DNA of 64,000 nucleotides from Massospora cicadina (Eukaryota; Entomophthoromycota; Entomophthoromycetes; Entomophthorales; Entomophthoraceae), in NCBI GenBank assembly GCA_022478985.1, contig JAKSZP010009253.1:124001-188000 (forward strand), written 5' to 3'. Below the pieces are notes generated by a model. It did no database searches. It worked only from the letters and a program-made list of their open reading frames with translations, and was not told the DNA's origin. The translations under genes were made by a program, and so were the position numbers. Positions 11,216 to 22,328 of the stretch are shown one piece after another. Position 1 is the stretch's first letter; each line of letters starts with the position of its first letter.

Positions 11216-14200
11216 TCAGACGAGACAAAACTTAGTACCAGGTGAGGCACCCCAGAGAAGCGATGCTATCTCTTGTTGCCAGCGGGAACGCCACTTATGG
11301 GAAGGGGAGGGAACGTGTGTAGGGGGCGTAGCCACTATTGAGCACGTGTGGAGGAAGGGGTCTGATTTGATGAACCAGACTGGGAACCAGGAGGAGACCA
11401 GCTGCCAGCGACGTGGTGGGAGATATCCAAACATCCACGCTTGAAAGTGATCCACCAAATGAGACCGGAATCTGTGGACAGCTTCAGGGAGGGTGGGGAT
11501 GGATCCGGCGATGGCATCCAAGACAATCGTGTGGATAGTCCACATGGCGATTGCAACCACCAGAGCACGAAGGGAGAGTGGGAGGGGGAGGCCATTGATG
11601 AAGCAAACATATCTCTTGACAGACTGAAGGGATGTGTTTGATCCTGGCCTAGCAGACGTTGGACTTCGTGCCATATTACTTTAGAGGTGGGGCACTTCTC
11701 CAGGCGGTGAAACAGCGTTCCATACTGGCCACACACGACACAGGATGAGTGTAAAGCATTAGAGCGCTCAGCTGTACGATACACCTGCCTCAGGCAGCGC
11801 CACACATGGGAGCGGACTTGAGGCTGCAACAGAGGATGGTGTGCGTATTTCCAGATAGTCTTTTGGGTCTCAGTGGAATAAGGGATGTCCATCATGTCCA
11901 GGTAGTCCACCCTGGATAGGACTTGGGGTCGAATGGGGATCACGCCATCATGGATGGGTAGCCCCTGTACCTCTTGTGTGAACTGAGGAGAGGGGCGGCC
12001 TCTTCGGGTTGTATGTCCATTAATACAAATTCTCCACTCTGCGCTTCGCATGGAGAGTAGGATTCGTTTGTAGTGGGTTTTGGTCCCGTGAGGACCTGTG
12101 GCTGATGTGTGTGATGCGAGGTATTTCATCAGGGAGTGGGGGTTTGATGGATTGTTGAGGCCCAAGGCTCAGGAGAAATTGGAGTGGGCCGTGCGGGACC
12201 AGTGTTGGGATGGGAGTGTAGGAGCAGTGACGGCCGCAATCCAGGTGCCTAGGATCTTGGCGGCATGGGCTTTGAAGTCAAGTAGGCCCATGCCATCATG
12301 ATGATGAGGGCCAAACATGACCTCTAGCCGTACTGGTGGAGGGCGGCCTGACCAAAGCCAACCTTGTAGCAAAGCATACAGGGATTTGAAGAAGCTTGGG
12401 GAGAAGGGGATGGCGTGGGCTCTGAACCAGACTTTGGATAGGAGCATAGAGTTGGCAAGAACAACCCTGCCAGTGAGGGTAGTAGGGTGGGCTCTGAGAG
12501 AGGCGATTCGCTTCGTCACGTTGTCCAGTATATGGCACTCCATTACTGCTGACGCGTATCCTCCTGCCTCCAACCACACGCCCAGATGGCGTACCGGTCC
12601 TATGGTAGGTCACGGCACAAAGGGGAGCACCAGTGGAGCGGTGTGTTTTGAGTTAGTAAGGCGTGGACTTGGGCGAGCAGATGGGCTGGGTTGGGAACTA
12701 CTTGTTGGGGCCCAGCAGTTCTGAAACTGACCAAGGAGGATGATTTCGGTTTTGGAGGCGTTCAGTGCCACGTTGCTTACCTGGGAATATTCCTGGATGA
12801 GGGCTTTAAGCGCGCGTGCATCTTTGTTATTAGACACCCCCACCACGCAATCATCTGCAAATGCCATCATCTTGACTGGGGTTTGGCCTGGCACATGGAC
12901 CCCAGTGAGTTGGGTATTCACATTTCGCAGTAGTGGGTCAAGGCTGAAGTTGTATAAGAGTGGGCTCAGGGGGTCCCCTTGTCGCAGGCCCCTTTGAGGA
13001 TGGACTACTTCCATTAGGAAACCTGGGCCGCGCACAGCCATTGTTGCAGATTCCGTGAGCAGCATCACCCAGTTAATGAAGTGGGGAGGTAGGCGGAATT
13101 GTTGGAGGCAGGCCCTAAGGTATTCCCAGTTTACTCTATCATAGGCCTTTTGTTGGTCCAAGAATACAAGTGCCCCAGAGGCTGTGGACTGGCACACATT
13201 AGCCACAGAGTGCACGTTATCCCAAATAAACCTTCTGGGGATGAAACCGAATTGTTCTGGAGAGATGGTGGCAGATGCTACAGTCCCTAAACGGTTAGCC
13301 ATGATTTTTGTTAAAATTTTAGTGTCTGTGTTTGTTAGAGAAATGGGGCGCCAGTTGGCTAAGTCTAGCCTATCCCCTTTCTTGAAGAGTGTGACTGTAA
13401 AGGCCTCATGTCCTCCTGGTAGGAGGCGCATTTCCATCAGGCTTTGGTTGAGTGAGGCTAGCAGCAATGGGGATATATATTTGAAATATTTTTTGTAGAA
13501 CTCATATAGAATGCCATCTGGGCCTGGGCATTTTCAGTTTGGCGCATACGAATGGTAGTTCATAATTCGTTCGGAGTAATTAAATTCATTATTTCTGGGT
13601 ATTGGAAAATGGGCAGATATGAGCTCTGTCAAGAAATTCTGCCATTTCGGCTGGCTGAATTGGTTCAGCTTGGTATAACTTGGAGTAATATCTTTGCATT
13701 TCAATTGCCACTTCAGCTGGTGTGTCCACAATAGAATTATCCGATCTTCGCACCTGTGTGCAGGCCACGCTCTGGCATGGTGCAAAAAATTTTTTTTTGA
13801 AGAAGTATGCGGTGCACTTGTCGCCTTTAGTGATGCGTGTGGCCCTGTATTGGACACAAACCTGATGTTTGTGTTGCCTTTCAAGTGCGTTGAGGTGGGC
13901 TGCTGCCTCCGCCCACTTCTGGCCCCGTGCAGGGCTATATCCTGAGGCTGGAATGTTGGACTCCAAGTGGGCCAATTCCACCAGCGCATGCGATATAACC
14001 GCTGATATGGCTCGTGAGCATCTGGATGAGAGATGGCGATAGTGGTGGATGGTGTCTTCTTTGAAAGTTGCCCATGTGGAAATGGGGTCCGCGCAAAACG
14101 GTGCAACAAACAATTTTTCCAAAGTTGCCTCTTCCACCCACATGGAAAATCCTGGCGACGCAAGCTCTGGGGGCGGATTTTGCACCAATGTGGGGCCTTT

Positions 14201-14925
14201 GCCACTGTGACGGGTAAGTGGTATGTTATCGAGACCAGTCGGTGGTTGGAGAATTCCATTTTCGTTGTTTTGAAGTGGGAGATGTGGGGTGGAATTTCGC
14301 CGGTGCTAGATTAAGGTCTATGCGGGTCATGGACCTTAATTGGCCGTTGTGGACGTGGGGATGCATCATGTTTTCGAGCAGTGGGGCATGTCATGGCAGT
14401 GCATCCATTAACCCAAGGGTGGCTTTTAGGAACATATAGTTCTACGTGACCCTGTGGGGCGTGGGGTGAGGGTGGCCACCGGTCCGTTGGTGAGGTTAGC
14501 CAACAGTTCATGTCACCAATTAGGAAAGAATTGGGGGGTAGTGGGAGGGATTTGACCAATGAGAAAAATTCCTGACGCTCTTGTGCACCGTTTGGGGCGT
14601 AAATATTAACAATTGTGTGTGCAACATTAGCCCATGAGAAGGTGACAATGAGCACTCAGTCATTTAGGAATGTTTCTGAAGATGTAAATTTGAAAAAATT
14701 GTTTTTCCAAATTAGCACCCCACAGTGCTTCACCAAAAGGATAGGGATGGTAGGAGTATTGTTTTCCAAGCATCCTCAGAACCTCGTGGACAGTGGGTTT
14801 CCTGGATGGCCAGGATATCCATGGGTAAATTATTTTGTAAAAAACTCAGTTTCCTAGCCCGGGATGGGGAGGCCTTGAGTCCGGCGATATTCAGCATCCC
14901 TAGAGTGAAGGTTTCCCCCATCACA
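11216..14925 (-). pseudogene. L1 ORF2 (endonuclease-reverse transcriptase), copy 2
   Basis: The better preserved ORF2. From the 5' end (right): the endonuclease has 'LNIAGLKA' and 'DILAIQETH' (14924-14780), then 'NIYAPN' and 'GDMNCW' (14655-14500). The reverse transcriptase frame 13467-12610 holds 'DLANWRPISL', 'FLDQQKAYDRVNW', 'RGLRQGDPLSPLLYNFSLDP' and an intact FADD box at 12861-12850. A connecting region (12579-12169) has 'GRVVLANSMLLSKVWF'. Then a cysteine region 'CVVCGQYG' with 'HRLEKCP' lies near 11740-11690, as in zf-RVT. The probable stop is at 11216 after 'GTKFCLV'. Five or so frameshifts separate these blocks. No RNase H domain is visible. Confidence 0.9.
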
Positions 14926-14929
14926 CCTT

Positions 14930-16352
14930 AGGTGCGAGGGGGTGGGCCCCCTGGCCCCCTGGCCCACCAGCCTCTTCCAGGTCTTACGGGCTTTCACAGC
15001 AGCACGGGTATTAGCAGCAATGCTATTGGGGTTTTTGTTAATTTTTGCGGAAAGAGTCACATTGGCTTTGGCCTTCACTTTTTGTTTTCCCAACGTCGGA
15101 CGAATTTTTTTGCGGTGCGGATAAGTTTGGTGCACCGTTGAGTGAGGCAAAAAATTTTTTTTTGGTTGGGATAGGTCCCAAGTCAGTTTTGACCGAGGCT
15201 TGGGTGCAGCGATTGGGTGAGATTGAATCTCCCATTGGATCCTCAGATTGAGTGGCCCATTCGGCTTGGGCCTCCCAATCTGATTGGGTGATGGATGCAC
15301 CGAGTTGCTTCCGCCGCGAAGGTCTCCATGTCCTCCTGGCGTTGTGAGTGTGGGATGGTGGTGGTGACTTTGGCCGCTTCCTTGGCCGCGGTCCTATGGG
15401 CCTGCTTGGCCTTCTTCTGCTCCTGCGGGGAGATGGGCTTTACCAATAGGTAGCAGCCCTGTGCTCCCCACGGGAAAGCCTCTTTGGTGCTTGCGGTTGG
15501 TTCATAGTGCACCTCTCCGCTGGCCATGGCCGCTGAGGGGTGCTCTTGGAATGTAACACCCTCTTTGATGGGGCATGCATGTGCCTTATGGCCGAACACA
15601 TCACAGTGGGTGCAAATGGGGGGTGCGCTGTCCACGGTTACCAGGAATGGGTGGGCGGTGTGCCCTGCGATGTCAATAAAGGTGGAGTGCAGGATCTGGG
15701 TTAGGTCCTTCGCGATCTCCTCAGTTGGGGTCAGAACTGCGATGGCTTTGCCAGTGCAAAGGTGTGGCATCAGCGTGAAACATTGCATTTTGAAAGATTG
15801 TATTTCGCCATATATGGCGAGACCATCTTTCAGGTGTTGCTCCAAAATGTCACGTTTTACCATAGTAGGCAAAAAGTCAAACGTGAGGAAAATTTGGTTT
15901 GATTTTGTCCATCTGGTGCATTTAGTTTCGACGACCCGTTGCCCTTCGGGGAGGTCGACCACTACGCGCACCGCTGCAGCCTCGTCTGCTGCTATTTTGC
16001 TTTCAAAACCTAGGTCCAGCTAACTGCGTGACATGGAGTGAGGTGCAACGTACACCGCGGTCGGGAAAATTTTGTGTACATCTTCACAAAATTTTTCCCA
16101 TAGGGCCGTTTTTTGGATGTCCAGATACACATGGACTCCAAATTCCACCGATGAAAGTGGCTGGGAATGTGACGTGTTGATGTACTGGTTGCATCGTGCT
16201 TGCCACATGAGTATCTCCGGGGAAATTGTGACCGCCAGTTTTTTTAGATTTTTTTCTATTCTGCCAGATTCTCTGGGGCGTTTTCGAACATTAGAGGCCG
16301 CGAACCTTCCGCCTGCTCCTCTTGCCTTGCTTGCCCAGCTGCTCCCAGACAT
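14930..16352 (-). pseudogene. L1 ORF1 (nucleic-acid-binding protein), copy 2
   Basis: ORF1 starts at the ATG at 16352; the first 110 codons are open to a stop near 16020. A frameshift leads to 15971-15243, which carries the core 'LKDGLAIYGEIQSF' and a complete C-X2-C-X4-H-X4-C knuckle at 15614-15573, with the glycine before the histidine kept. A further shift gives a basic tail, 15300-14930, with several lysine pairs. It probably bound element RNA as other LINE ORF1 proteins do. L2 ORF1 is a distant relative. Confidence 0.88.
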
Positions 16353-16464
16353 GGGCGCAGACTAATCCCCTCTATGAGATTATCAAACTAGATTTAGTCT
16401 TGAATTGAATGGGTTGCAAAAGTGTTTGCAACGAGAAAGAAAAGTTATCTTATGTGAGTTTTAA

Positions 16465-17715
16465 CTACGTTTATTTAGGGTTGCTGCTGGAGGTCTTTCG
16501 CTTTGATGACTTCATCTTCTCAACTTTTTTCAGCTTCTTGCGGTGTTCCTTTTGTTTTTACTGATGGGACATTTATTTCTTCTTCCGCCACTTTGAGGGT
16601 GCCATGGTTTCTATGGACTCTTCTGGGGTTGATGGTGGAGATGAAGGCTTCTGTGGTGAGAGTGAGGGGGCTGACGTCCACTCAGGGGCAACTGCGCTAG
16701 TCTGAGGATGGGAGGCCAGTGTGGCAGGACTGGAAGGGAGGAAGGAATGGGGTTCCATGGCAACAGGCTAGGTGGTGAGAGCTCAGCTGGTTGATCAAGT
16801 TGAAACTGTTCTTATCTCACTAGGAGAAAAGCCTGCAACCACATGCATTGATGGTCCCAGGAAATCAACGAGTAAGCAAGCAGAGGGGGTAAGAGTTGTA
16901 AGGGCTGGTGAGTAAGCAGGTGAGTCCCAGCTTGAGGGGAAAAGGCTGCGCCCAGCGTCAGGCAATCTACAAGGAAATTCTTTATGCTCAGATAAACCAT
17001 CAGAAAAGGAGCAGTTTCAGTGAATGCTTCTTGCCGGCCCACTCAAGGGCTGCCCAGTGCAGCTCTATCCCTGATCCTAAAGCAGTTGCAGGATGCAAAA
17101 TTAGGTTACCTAAAAGCGCCATGATGGGAAGATACTGGGATAAATCATTGGCACTGAGGGCAGTGAACGCGCGGTGACCCCAGAGCGAAGGCAAGCTATC
17201 CAGTTGTTGCAGAAGTTTACCCCCAGGGACAGGAAGTGGGTAGGAGCATTGGGAAAGGACACCAACCAGCTGGCTATCACCCACTTCATGAAGCACAGCA
17301 TCTGCTGAACAGACAAAGCCACTTGATGAGGCTTGTCAGGAGATGGAAGCACTAGATGACTAAAATTGCTCGCCAGGAGCTGGGCTTATTTGTTATACAA
17401 AGGCCCTCAGCTCCCCTCCCCTCCCCAGAGTAGTTGGGCTACTATATCCCCAAAGGGGGCGTGCCAGGAAGCCAAATGGCCGACGAGTTTGGGAAGGAGC
17501 TTTTCCTGAGTTAAAACAGGCATGAGGTTTACGTCAGCCTCATCCTCATCAGCTGGGGAAAGGGGAAACTGGGGAAGAGGGATGTGGCCTAGGTCAGGTA
17601 ACTCTGCACCAAGCCAAATATGGAAAAAGAAATTGAAATCATGGACCTGTGGATGTTGGCACGTAATGGTTCATATGGCGTTGAAGGAAAAAGATGTACA
17701 GCTTATCATACAGTC
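16465..17715. other. Element A 3' region beyond integrase, function unknown
   Basis: About 1.25 kb between L1 copy 2 and the polypurine tract. With 11060-11141 this is a long post-integrase region. No known domain is recognised. On the plus strand a serine/glycine- and acid-rich stretch lies at 16600-16720. On the minus strand pieces of 98, 80, 76 and 61 codons lie at 17296-16573, with a proline/serine-rich segment ending in lysines near 16573. It could be a 3' untranslated region or an antisense ORF, as reported for some large gypsy elements. Confidence 0.45.
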
Positions 17716-17726
17716 AAGGGGGGTAA
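17716..17726 (+). promoter_or_regulatory. Polypurine tract of element A
   Basis: aaggggggtaa lies directly before the 3' LTR start TGTCA. Element H has nearly the same tract (42733-42743) before its own TGTCA, which supports both LTR starts and a close relation of A and H. Confidence 0.85.
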
Positions 17727-18336
17727 TGTCATGAATCTATATGACTGGATGACAAGCCACAATAATGAATAATGAATCATTGAAGGAATCACGCCAAAGA
17801 TAATGGGCAGAATCCTCCAAGTATGTTTCAGAGCTATAAGTATTCAATTGCCTTAGGATGAGGTGATATTGGGTTATAATGGGTCATTATTGGATTGCCT
17901 AAAAATAGGGTGATAAGGTGATGTCAACATTCGACAAAAAGATAATTTGGATTGCCTCAAATCAGGGCGATAAAGAGTTGAAGAACAACAAGCTCAAATC
18001 AATAAGAATATGGCAGAACTAATAAAATAATTAAAAGAGTTGGTACCAACAGGGGTCACTGAGATATCAGCAAGATGAGGATATTGACAGGAGGAGGTTT
18101 TTAGAGTTGAGAAAGAAGAAAATAAGAGGGAGAGGACTAGAAGAGATTTGCCAAAATTAGATTAAAAATAAAGAATAGTTGTTGGGGAAATTGCTCCCTT
18201 TTTATTATAGCTGTTTGTTTACAAGTGTTCCAAGGAACTGATGATCTTCATATCATCCATTCCAATTGTTCAGTGGGCGTAACCCTGTGCAAAAAACCCT
18301 TTGGTGGATATAAAGGGTATCGATAAATTTACAACA
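17727..18336 (+). repeat. Element A 3' LTR
   Basis: An uninterrupted 610-bp LTR, TGTCA to ACA. It provides the empty site for L1 copy 1, near 18203-18218. Confidence 0.94.
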
Positions 18337-18720
18337 CATTTTAATAGAATTTCTCTAATCAGCCTTCTTGCAAGTAATTTTAGTTCAGCTGATTACCCAA
18401 TTCTTAATGAATGATTGGCTAGAAAATTATTCATCCCCCTGGACCCCTTTCAGGCTCATAAAATGGGGTTGTTTTTTTTCTTTATGAAGTTGCACTAAAT
18501 TCAAACTAGTGTGGGGAGAATTTCAAGTCAATTTTCACGTTCCACCAGGTGTATGAGGTAAACTCACCAACTTAATTATAGCTATTCATCTGAATACAAG
18601 GAGTAAAACTCTTACTCCAATCAAGGTAATCTCACAAAGAATTGGACGTAGTTTTAAAAATTAAAAGTATTAAGCACCAGAGCATTTTTACTAACTCGTC
18701 ATATCTTTAATTGTCTGAAA
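18337..18720 (-). repeat. B-family LTR, right part
   Basis: Continuation of the LTR begun at 1-249. It matches 54415-54793, including 'ctaattgtctga' at its end and the blocks around 'cccctgga', 'tttcaggctcataaa' and 'agcaccagagcatttt'. The expected terminal ACA is AAA here. Confidence 0.75.
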
Positions 18721-19685
18721 AATGTCAATATATTGATTCTGATGACTACCAATAAGGAGAAATTCCCTAATAATTGAACAATTTTCAATAGCTCTATTTG
18801 GCTAAAGATGATGCTATTACACATGTAAACAGTATTTTACAGTACTTGATTGGTATACGCATAGATTCTGGTAATTTGAGTGAAGTTTTGAGCAATCATT
18901 GAAAGTGGGGTTTCAATTAGTATTGTATCTAAGAAAGTTAATCAAAAATTTAAGACTTGCATAATATCTGACCAATTTAAGGTTTAAAGAACTTCGTCCT
19001 ACAAACTACACTTTTTAAGGGAGCATACAGTGCCTTGCCTTTATGGTTTATTTCACTTATTGTCACAGCACTGGCAATTGTATTACTGAAATTAGATTTA
19101 CAAAATATTATTTTAGCACTAACTTGATATCACAGTATGAGGTTTTCATGTTATTTAAAAATTCTAAAATTTTTAGGGGTAAACTTTGCCATTGTAAATA
19201 TAATCAAAATGGTGATCCACACTGAATCAGGAATAATATTATTTTAGTCTAATATATGCGTGCAAATTAATCCCAATATAGTATTAAGACTGGTGGATGC
19301 TCCAAAAATCTGTTTGATCATATTGAAGAATAACATGTGATTATTTTAGGGAACAAAAAACAATTATTGTGGGATCCACCAATGGATGCCACAGATAATA
19401 TTTTAATATGAGATATTTTACTTTTTTATTAAAAGTATAAAATAACACTTATTGTGGTTTTTTATTTTTTTTATTAAACAGAAAGGGCAAAACCAAAAAG
19501 AGGTCCCTTTGTCAATACTAGCTTTTCCTATTTAAACTAGTTCAAATTTTGAGACCATTGATATTTGAGGCAAAAGAATGCAAAGCTCAGTCTTCCAAAT
19601 TAAGGAATATAAGCTTTTGGCCTATCAGATCGAAGATAAAATTTTTTACAGGTAAAACTGACCCGTGTGGTGATGATTTGATGAG

Positions 19686-20060
19686 TCATATCCAATCACC
19701 AGCGAGTAAAATATTTTCACCTTGGTGGTGGTCTGATTTGGATGGTAATGATTGGCTAATGTTTACCCTATCATCCTTGGGTAAAATCTTTACACCTCGG
19801 CAGTGGTTAGATTTGGATGATAATGATTGTTTATCTTGCATCCAATCATTGTCAGGTAACATCCTCTTGCCTTGTAGAGGTTCTGATCTGTGCAATATTA
19901 TACTCCTCATATTTGACCTAGGAGTTGGAGTATTTCTATTATTAATTATTACCTTTTTAAACTGATTTTCATGATAAATTGTATTATTCCAGTTGTTGGG
20001 ATTCCACTGAGAATCCACTAAGGTTTTTTCAATGTGGGTACTCATATCATTGATATCCAC
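19686..20060 (-). CDS. LTR-resident ORF with 25-residue repeats (C1)
   Basis: A 124-codon open frame on the sense strand of the C1 LTR. The first 75 residues (including 'DINDMSTHIEKTLVDS' and 'KKVIINNRNT') are also open, in the same frame, in C2. The second half is two to three tandem peptides of 25 residues, for example 'ILPKDDRVNISQSLPSKSDH', encoded by the 75-bp DNA units. Upstream the frame extends toward the LTR start through one stop where C2 has serine. No known domain is recognised. It may be a real protein, or chance openness preserved by recent common descent. Confidence 0.4.
   Translation of the reverse strand: MDINDMSTHIEKTLVDSQWNPNNWNNTIYHENQFKKVIINNRNTPTPRSNMRSIILHRSEPLQGKRMLPDNDWMQDKQSLSSKSNHCRGVKILPKDDRVNISQSLPSKSDHHQGENILLAGDWI
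19688..19900. repeat. Tandem units of about 75 bp inside C1 LTR
   Basis: About three units carrying 'gtaaaat', 'cacctcggcagtggt' and 'ttggatgataatgatt' in succession. C2 has an additional partial unit of about 36 bp (near 48230-48266), which accounts for its greater length. Confidence 0.75.
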
Positions 20061-20779
20061 AATATTAATTATAAATTGGGCAGGTTATGGGCCAATCATA
20101 GGAGCAGAATTGGGAACACTAATACCTCCAACATTCTTTTCCTTATATCAAAAAGAAGAATGTCTGACAATGATTGTTAAAATTAAAAGAGAAGTGCATA
20201 GCTGAAATGGGCCAACATTAGAAATCCTCAAACATATTTATACCAAAGTCCATGCACCAGGGAAGAGATCTAGAATAAGCCATACTTAGTTCCTGGGATA
20301 CTAATCCATGGCCATGGTGAAATTCAAATTCTATTTGCCAACTTATTTTATAGGCAATAAGAATAGAAAAAAAAATCAAGTTTTAGCATATTACCACTTT
20401 ATTCTGACTAAGGATCCTATATATTTCCATGATATTAAACAGCTAAATAAGATGGGATTGTCAGAAAACTTAAAATGCAAGGTAATTTTTGCCATATATG
20501 ATTGAAAAAATCTTACTAAGTTTTGGAAGAAAAAGAGATAATGTACTTAAAACAATTTGAGCAAATTCTAAGGTGTTTTCTTAAGGTGTTTATGATATCA
20601 TTTGTGCCAAAAAATAGTTTATTATAAAAGTGGGATTAAATACTGATTCAAAAGAGGTCAACCTGACAACTATGAGAAAGTAAGCTTGTGGTTGGCAACA
20701 AAATTAGCAAGCTACTTGAACATGGTTTTTATTTCCATCTTTATGTACTTGTGCAAGTTCAATATTCATTTGCTAAGAA

Positions 20780-21480
20780 GAAAGATAGATTTAACCATTC
20801 ATTATAGACTACCACCATCTGAATAATATAATGAAGAACTCATATCCATTGCTGCGCATATATGATGTTTTGGATTCTCTAGGCGGAGACCAGTTCTTTT
20901 AAGCCAAAGATTTTATATCAGGCTGCTGAAAGATTGATCTACCAAAAGTAACAAGAGAGATATGAGATTTTAACTTCACAAGGATTTTTTTCAACTAACG
21001 CAAATGCCTCAAGGCCTTTGCAATATGCCAGCTACATTTTAACAGAAAATGGATGGAATAATAGGTGAACTATTATGTCAATCACTTTATTTACCTAGAT
21101 GATATCAATGTCTTTAGCAACCCATTTAAGTATGATCTAAAAAGCTTGTAAAAGAATAAAGAGATTATCAGCATCTATCCTGAAGTTAAAACCTTAAAGA
21201 GTAACCTTTAAGAAAGAAAGTTAGTACTTAAAATTAATTGTAGACATCATTGGAGAACGGCATAGAAACCTAGAAGTAAGGCTATTTGGGCCATGTAAAG
21301 TTCAAAAATGTCTATAATAACTAAGTATATTTTTATATGTTTAAGTACTAATTCCGCTTCATTAAGTACTTTGCTTCCATCACTGAGTTACAATAGTTAC
21401 TGAAGGACCTAAAGAAAGGTTTTAATATTAAAAAGAAGTACAGATCTTAGCAAAATGATATTAAAATATATTTAATGACT
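20780..21480 (+). pseudogene. A2 reverse transcriptase remnant
   Basis: The DNA for the block matching 'DDALDCLGGARYF' of A appears near 20862-20895. 'MPQGLCN' is represented near 21003-21025 as atgcctcaaggcctttgcaa, and the catalytic box as 'tacctagatgatatcaatgt' (Y-L-D-D-I-N-V) near 21090, which is intact. Stops and shifts occur throughout, so only the order of blocks supports the call. Confidence 0.75.
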
Positions 21481-21489
21481 GAACCAATA

Positions 21490-21900
21490 TACAGTTACAA
21501 TTTTGATTGCCACTTATTATACAAACAGATGCTTCTTTTTTATTTAAGGTGCCATTATAAGTTATATGGATAAACTGGCAATGAACACCCTGTAGCATAT
21601 GTGAGCCAACCTTTGAAAAACAAGAGTAAAACTTTACTGTGATAGAGTGTGAATGTCTCACATTAATATATTTCTGTACACAGTTCAGATTATACATTTA
21701 CGAGGTATATTTCAGGGTGGTGAATGACCATTTTTTCACAAAAATGGCTGCAAAATAAAAAAAGTCTAAAGGGAGATTGGCCTGTTGGGCCTTAAAATTA
21801 CCAGTGTAAAAACTATAAGATTTTATGTTGCATGGATAGTGCATATTATAATTCAGATGGCCTGTCATGATTGACAATTTTTTAGCCATTCAAAGCGAAG
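21490..21900 (+). pseudogene. A2 RNase H remnant
   Basis: 'LQTDAS' is encoded near 21521-21538, and 'GNEHPVAYVSQPL' near 21574-21612. 'ECECLT' near 21648 and 'TCWALKL' at about 21780 follow. These match the acidic-residue blocks of gypsy RNase H. Frames are broken between them. Confidence 0.7.
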
Positions 21901-22313
21901 AAGAGGATCTTTATGAGAAAAGAATTACCACAAATATTGTAAAACAACCACCAGAATCTTAGCAAGCATTTAACAAAGCAATGTAAAACATGAAGATTGT
22001 CATGGGGCACTATTTGAAAATTGTCTAGAAGTTCCTAATTAAACATAAAGTCTTCTCACAATTTGGAATCATATATGTAGCTAATAGATCAACTGCCATA
22101 AAGCCTGTGGAAGAATTAGAGCATGTCATCAAGAGTACTACTAGGAATTGCTTAATTAATGACATCACAGAAACGATTGCTTGTTGTGGGATGTTACAGG
22201 CACAAATCCTATATAAATCAACTATTTTAGGACTGAAGAAGCATGGTTTTCAAAGATCACTATATACATTGATGTATCTTGCATTTACTATATGCATTGA
22301 AAGTTGCAAATAC

Positions 22314-22328
22314 ATCATTATGGAAATT
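22314..22328. repeat. Target-site duplication of the SINE
   Basis: atcattatggaaatt at 22314-22328 recurs exactly at 22622-22636. Confidence 0.85.

Larger units (their letters stand above)
11161..16445 (-). mobile_element. LINE L1 copy 2, full length, antisense to element A
   Basis: A second 5.29-kb copy of the L1 family, inserted on the minus strand just after the integrase module of element A. It has a perfect 19-bp target duplication. Its 3' end (left) is the complement of the same AATAAATTTAAA tract as copy 1. Its reading frames are longer and it keeps more CpG sites than copy 1. Confidence 0.95.
250..18336 (+). mobile_element. Ty3/gypsy element A, full length with two nested LINEs
   Basis: A complete LTR retrotransposon in plus orientation. 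The 5' LTR (250-744 plus 6023-6138) and 3' LTR (17727-18336) both start TGTCA, end ACA and are 610-611 bp once the nested LINE is removed. The flanking 5-bp target duplication is catct (245-249) and cattt (18337-18341), one mismatch. The interrupted B-family LTR reads across the two flanks, as seen by comparison with the uninterrupted copy near 60060. Domain order is gag, protease, reverse transcriptase, RNase H, integrase, which is the Ty3/gypsy order. Every coding segment carries stops and frameshifts, so the element is dead. It is younger than the host LTR and older than its two L1 insertions. Confidence 0.92.
19368..20169 (-). mobile_element. C-type solo LTR, copy C1
   Basis: An 802-bp segment bounded by TGTGGGAT and GTCTGACA, flanked by attat (19363-19367) and atgat (20170-20174), a 5-bp target duplication with one mismatch. 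It matches C2 (47844-48681) end to end. Minus orientation is chosen because the reverse reading starts TGTCAGACA, like the other LTRs here. It contains tandem units of about 75 bp and a reading frame described separately. No internal region of this family is in the window. Confidence 0.85.
19010..20530 (+). pseudogene. A2 protease region, split by C-type LTR
   Basis: The piece near 19018-19110 ('ggagcatacagtgccttgcc') matches 7765-7785 of element A. After the nested LTR, 20280-20350 ('ccatggccatggtgaaattc') matches 8252-8271 of A. Both match at DNA level only; no long frame remains. The protease active site cannot be located. Confidence 0.6.

Noticed and set aside
15249..16023. Long plus-strand frame of 165 codons over L1 copy 2
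   Set aside because: It is the antisense shadow of ORF1 and has no independent similarity.
19549..19965. Plus-strand 138-codon frame in C1 as a gene
   Set aside because: It is antisense to the inferred LTR orientation and is not kept open in C2, while the minus frame is. It is likely the shadow of the 75-bp repeat.
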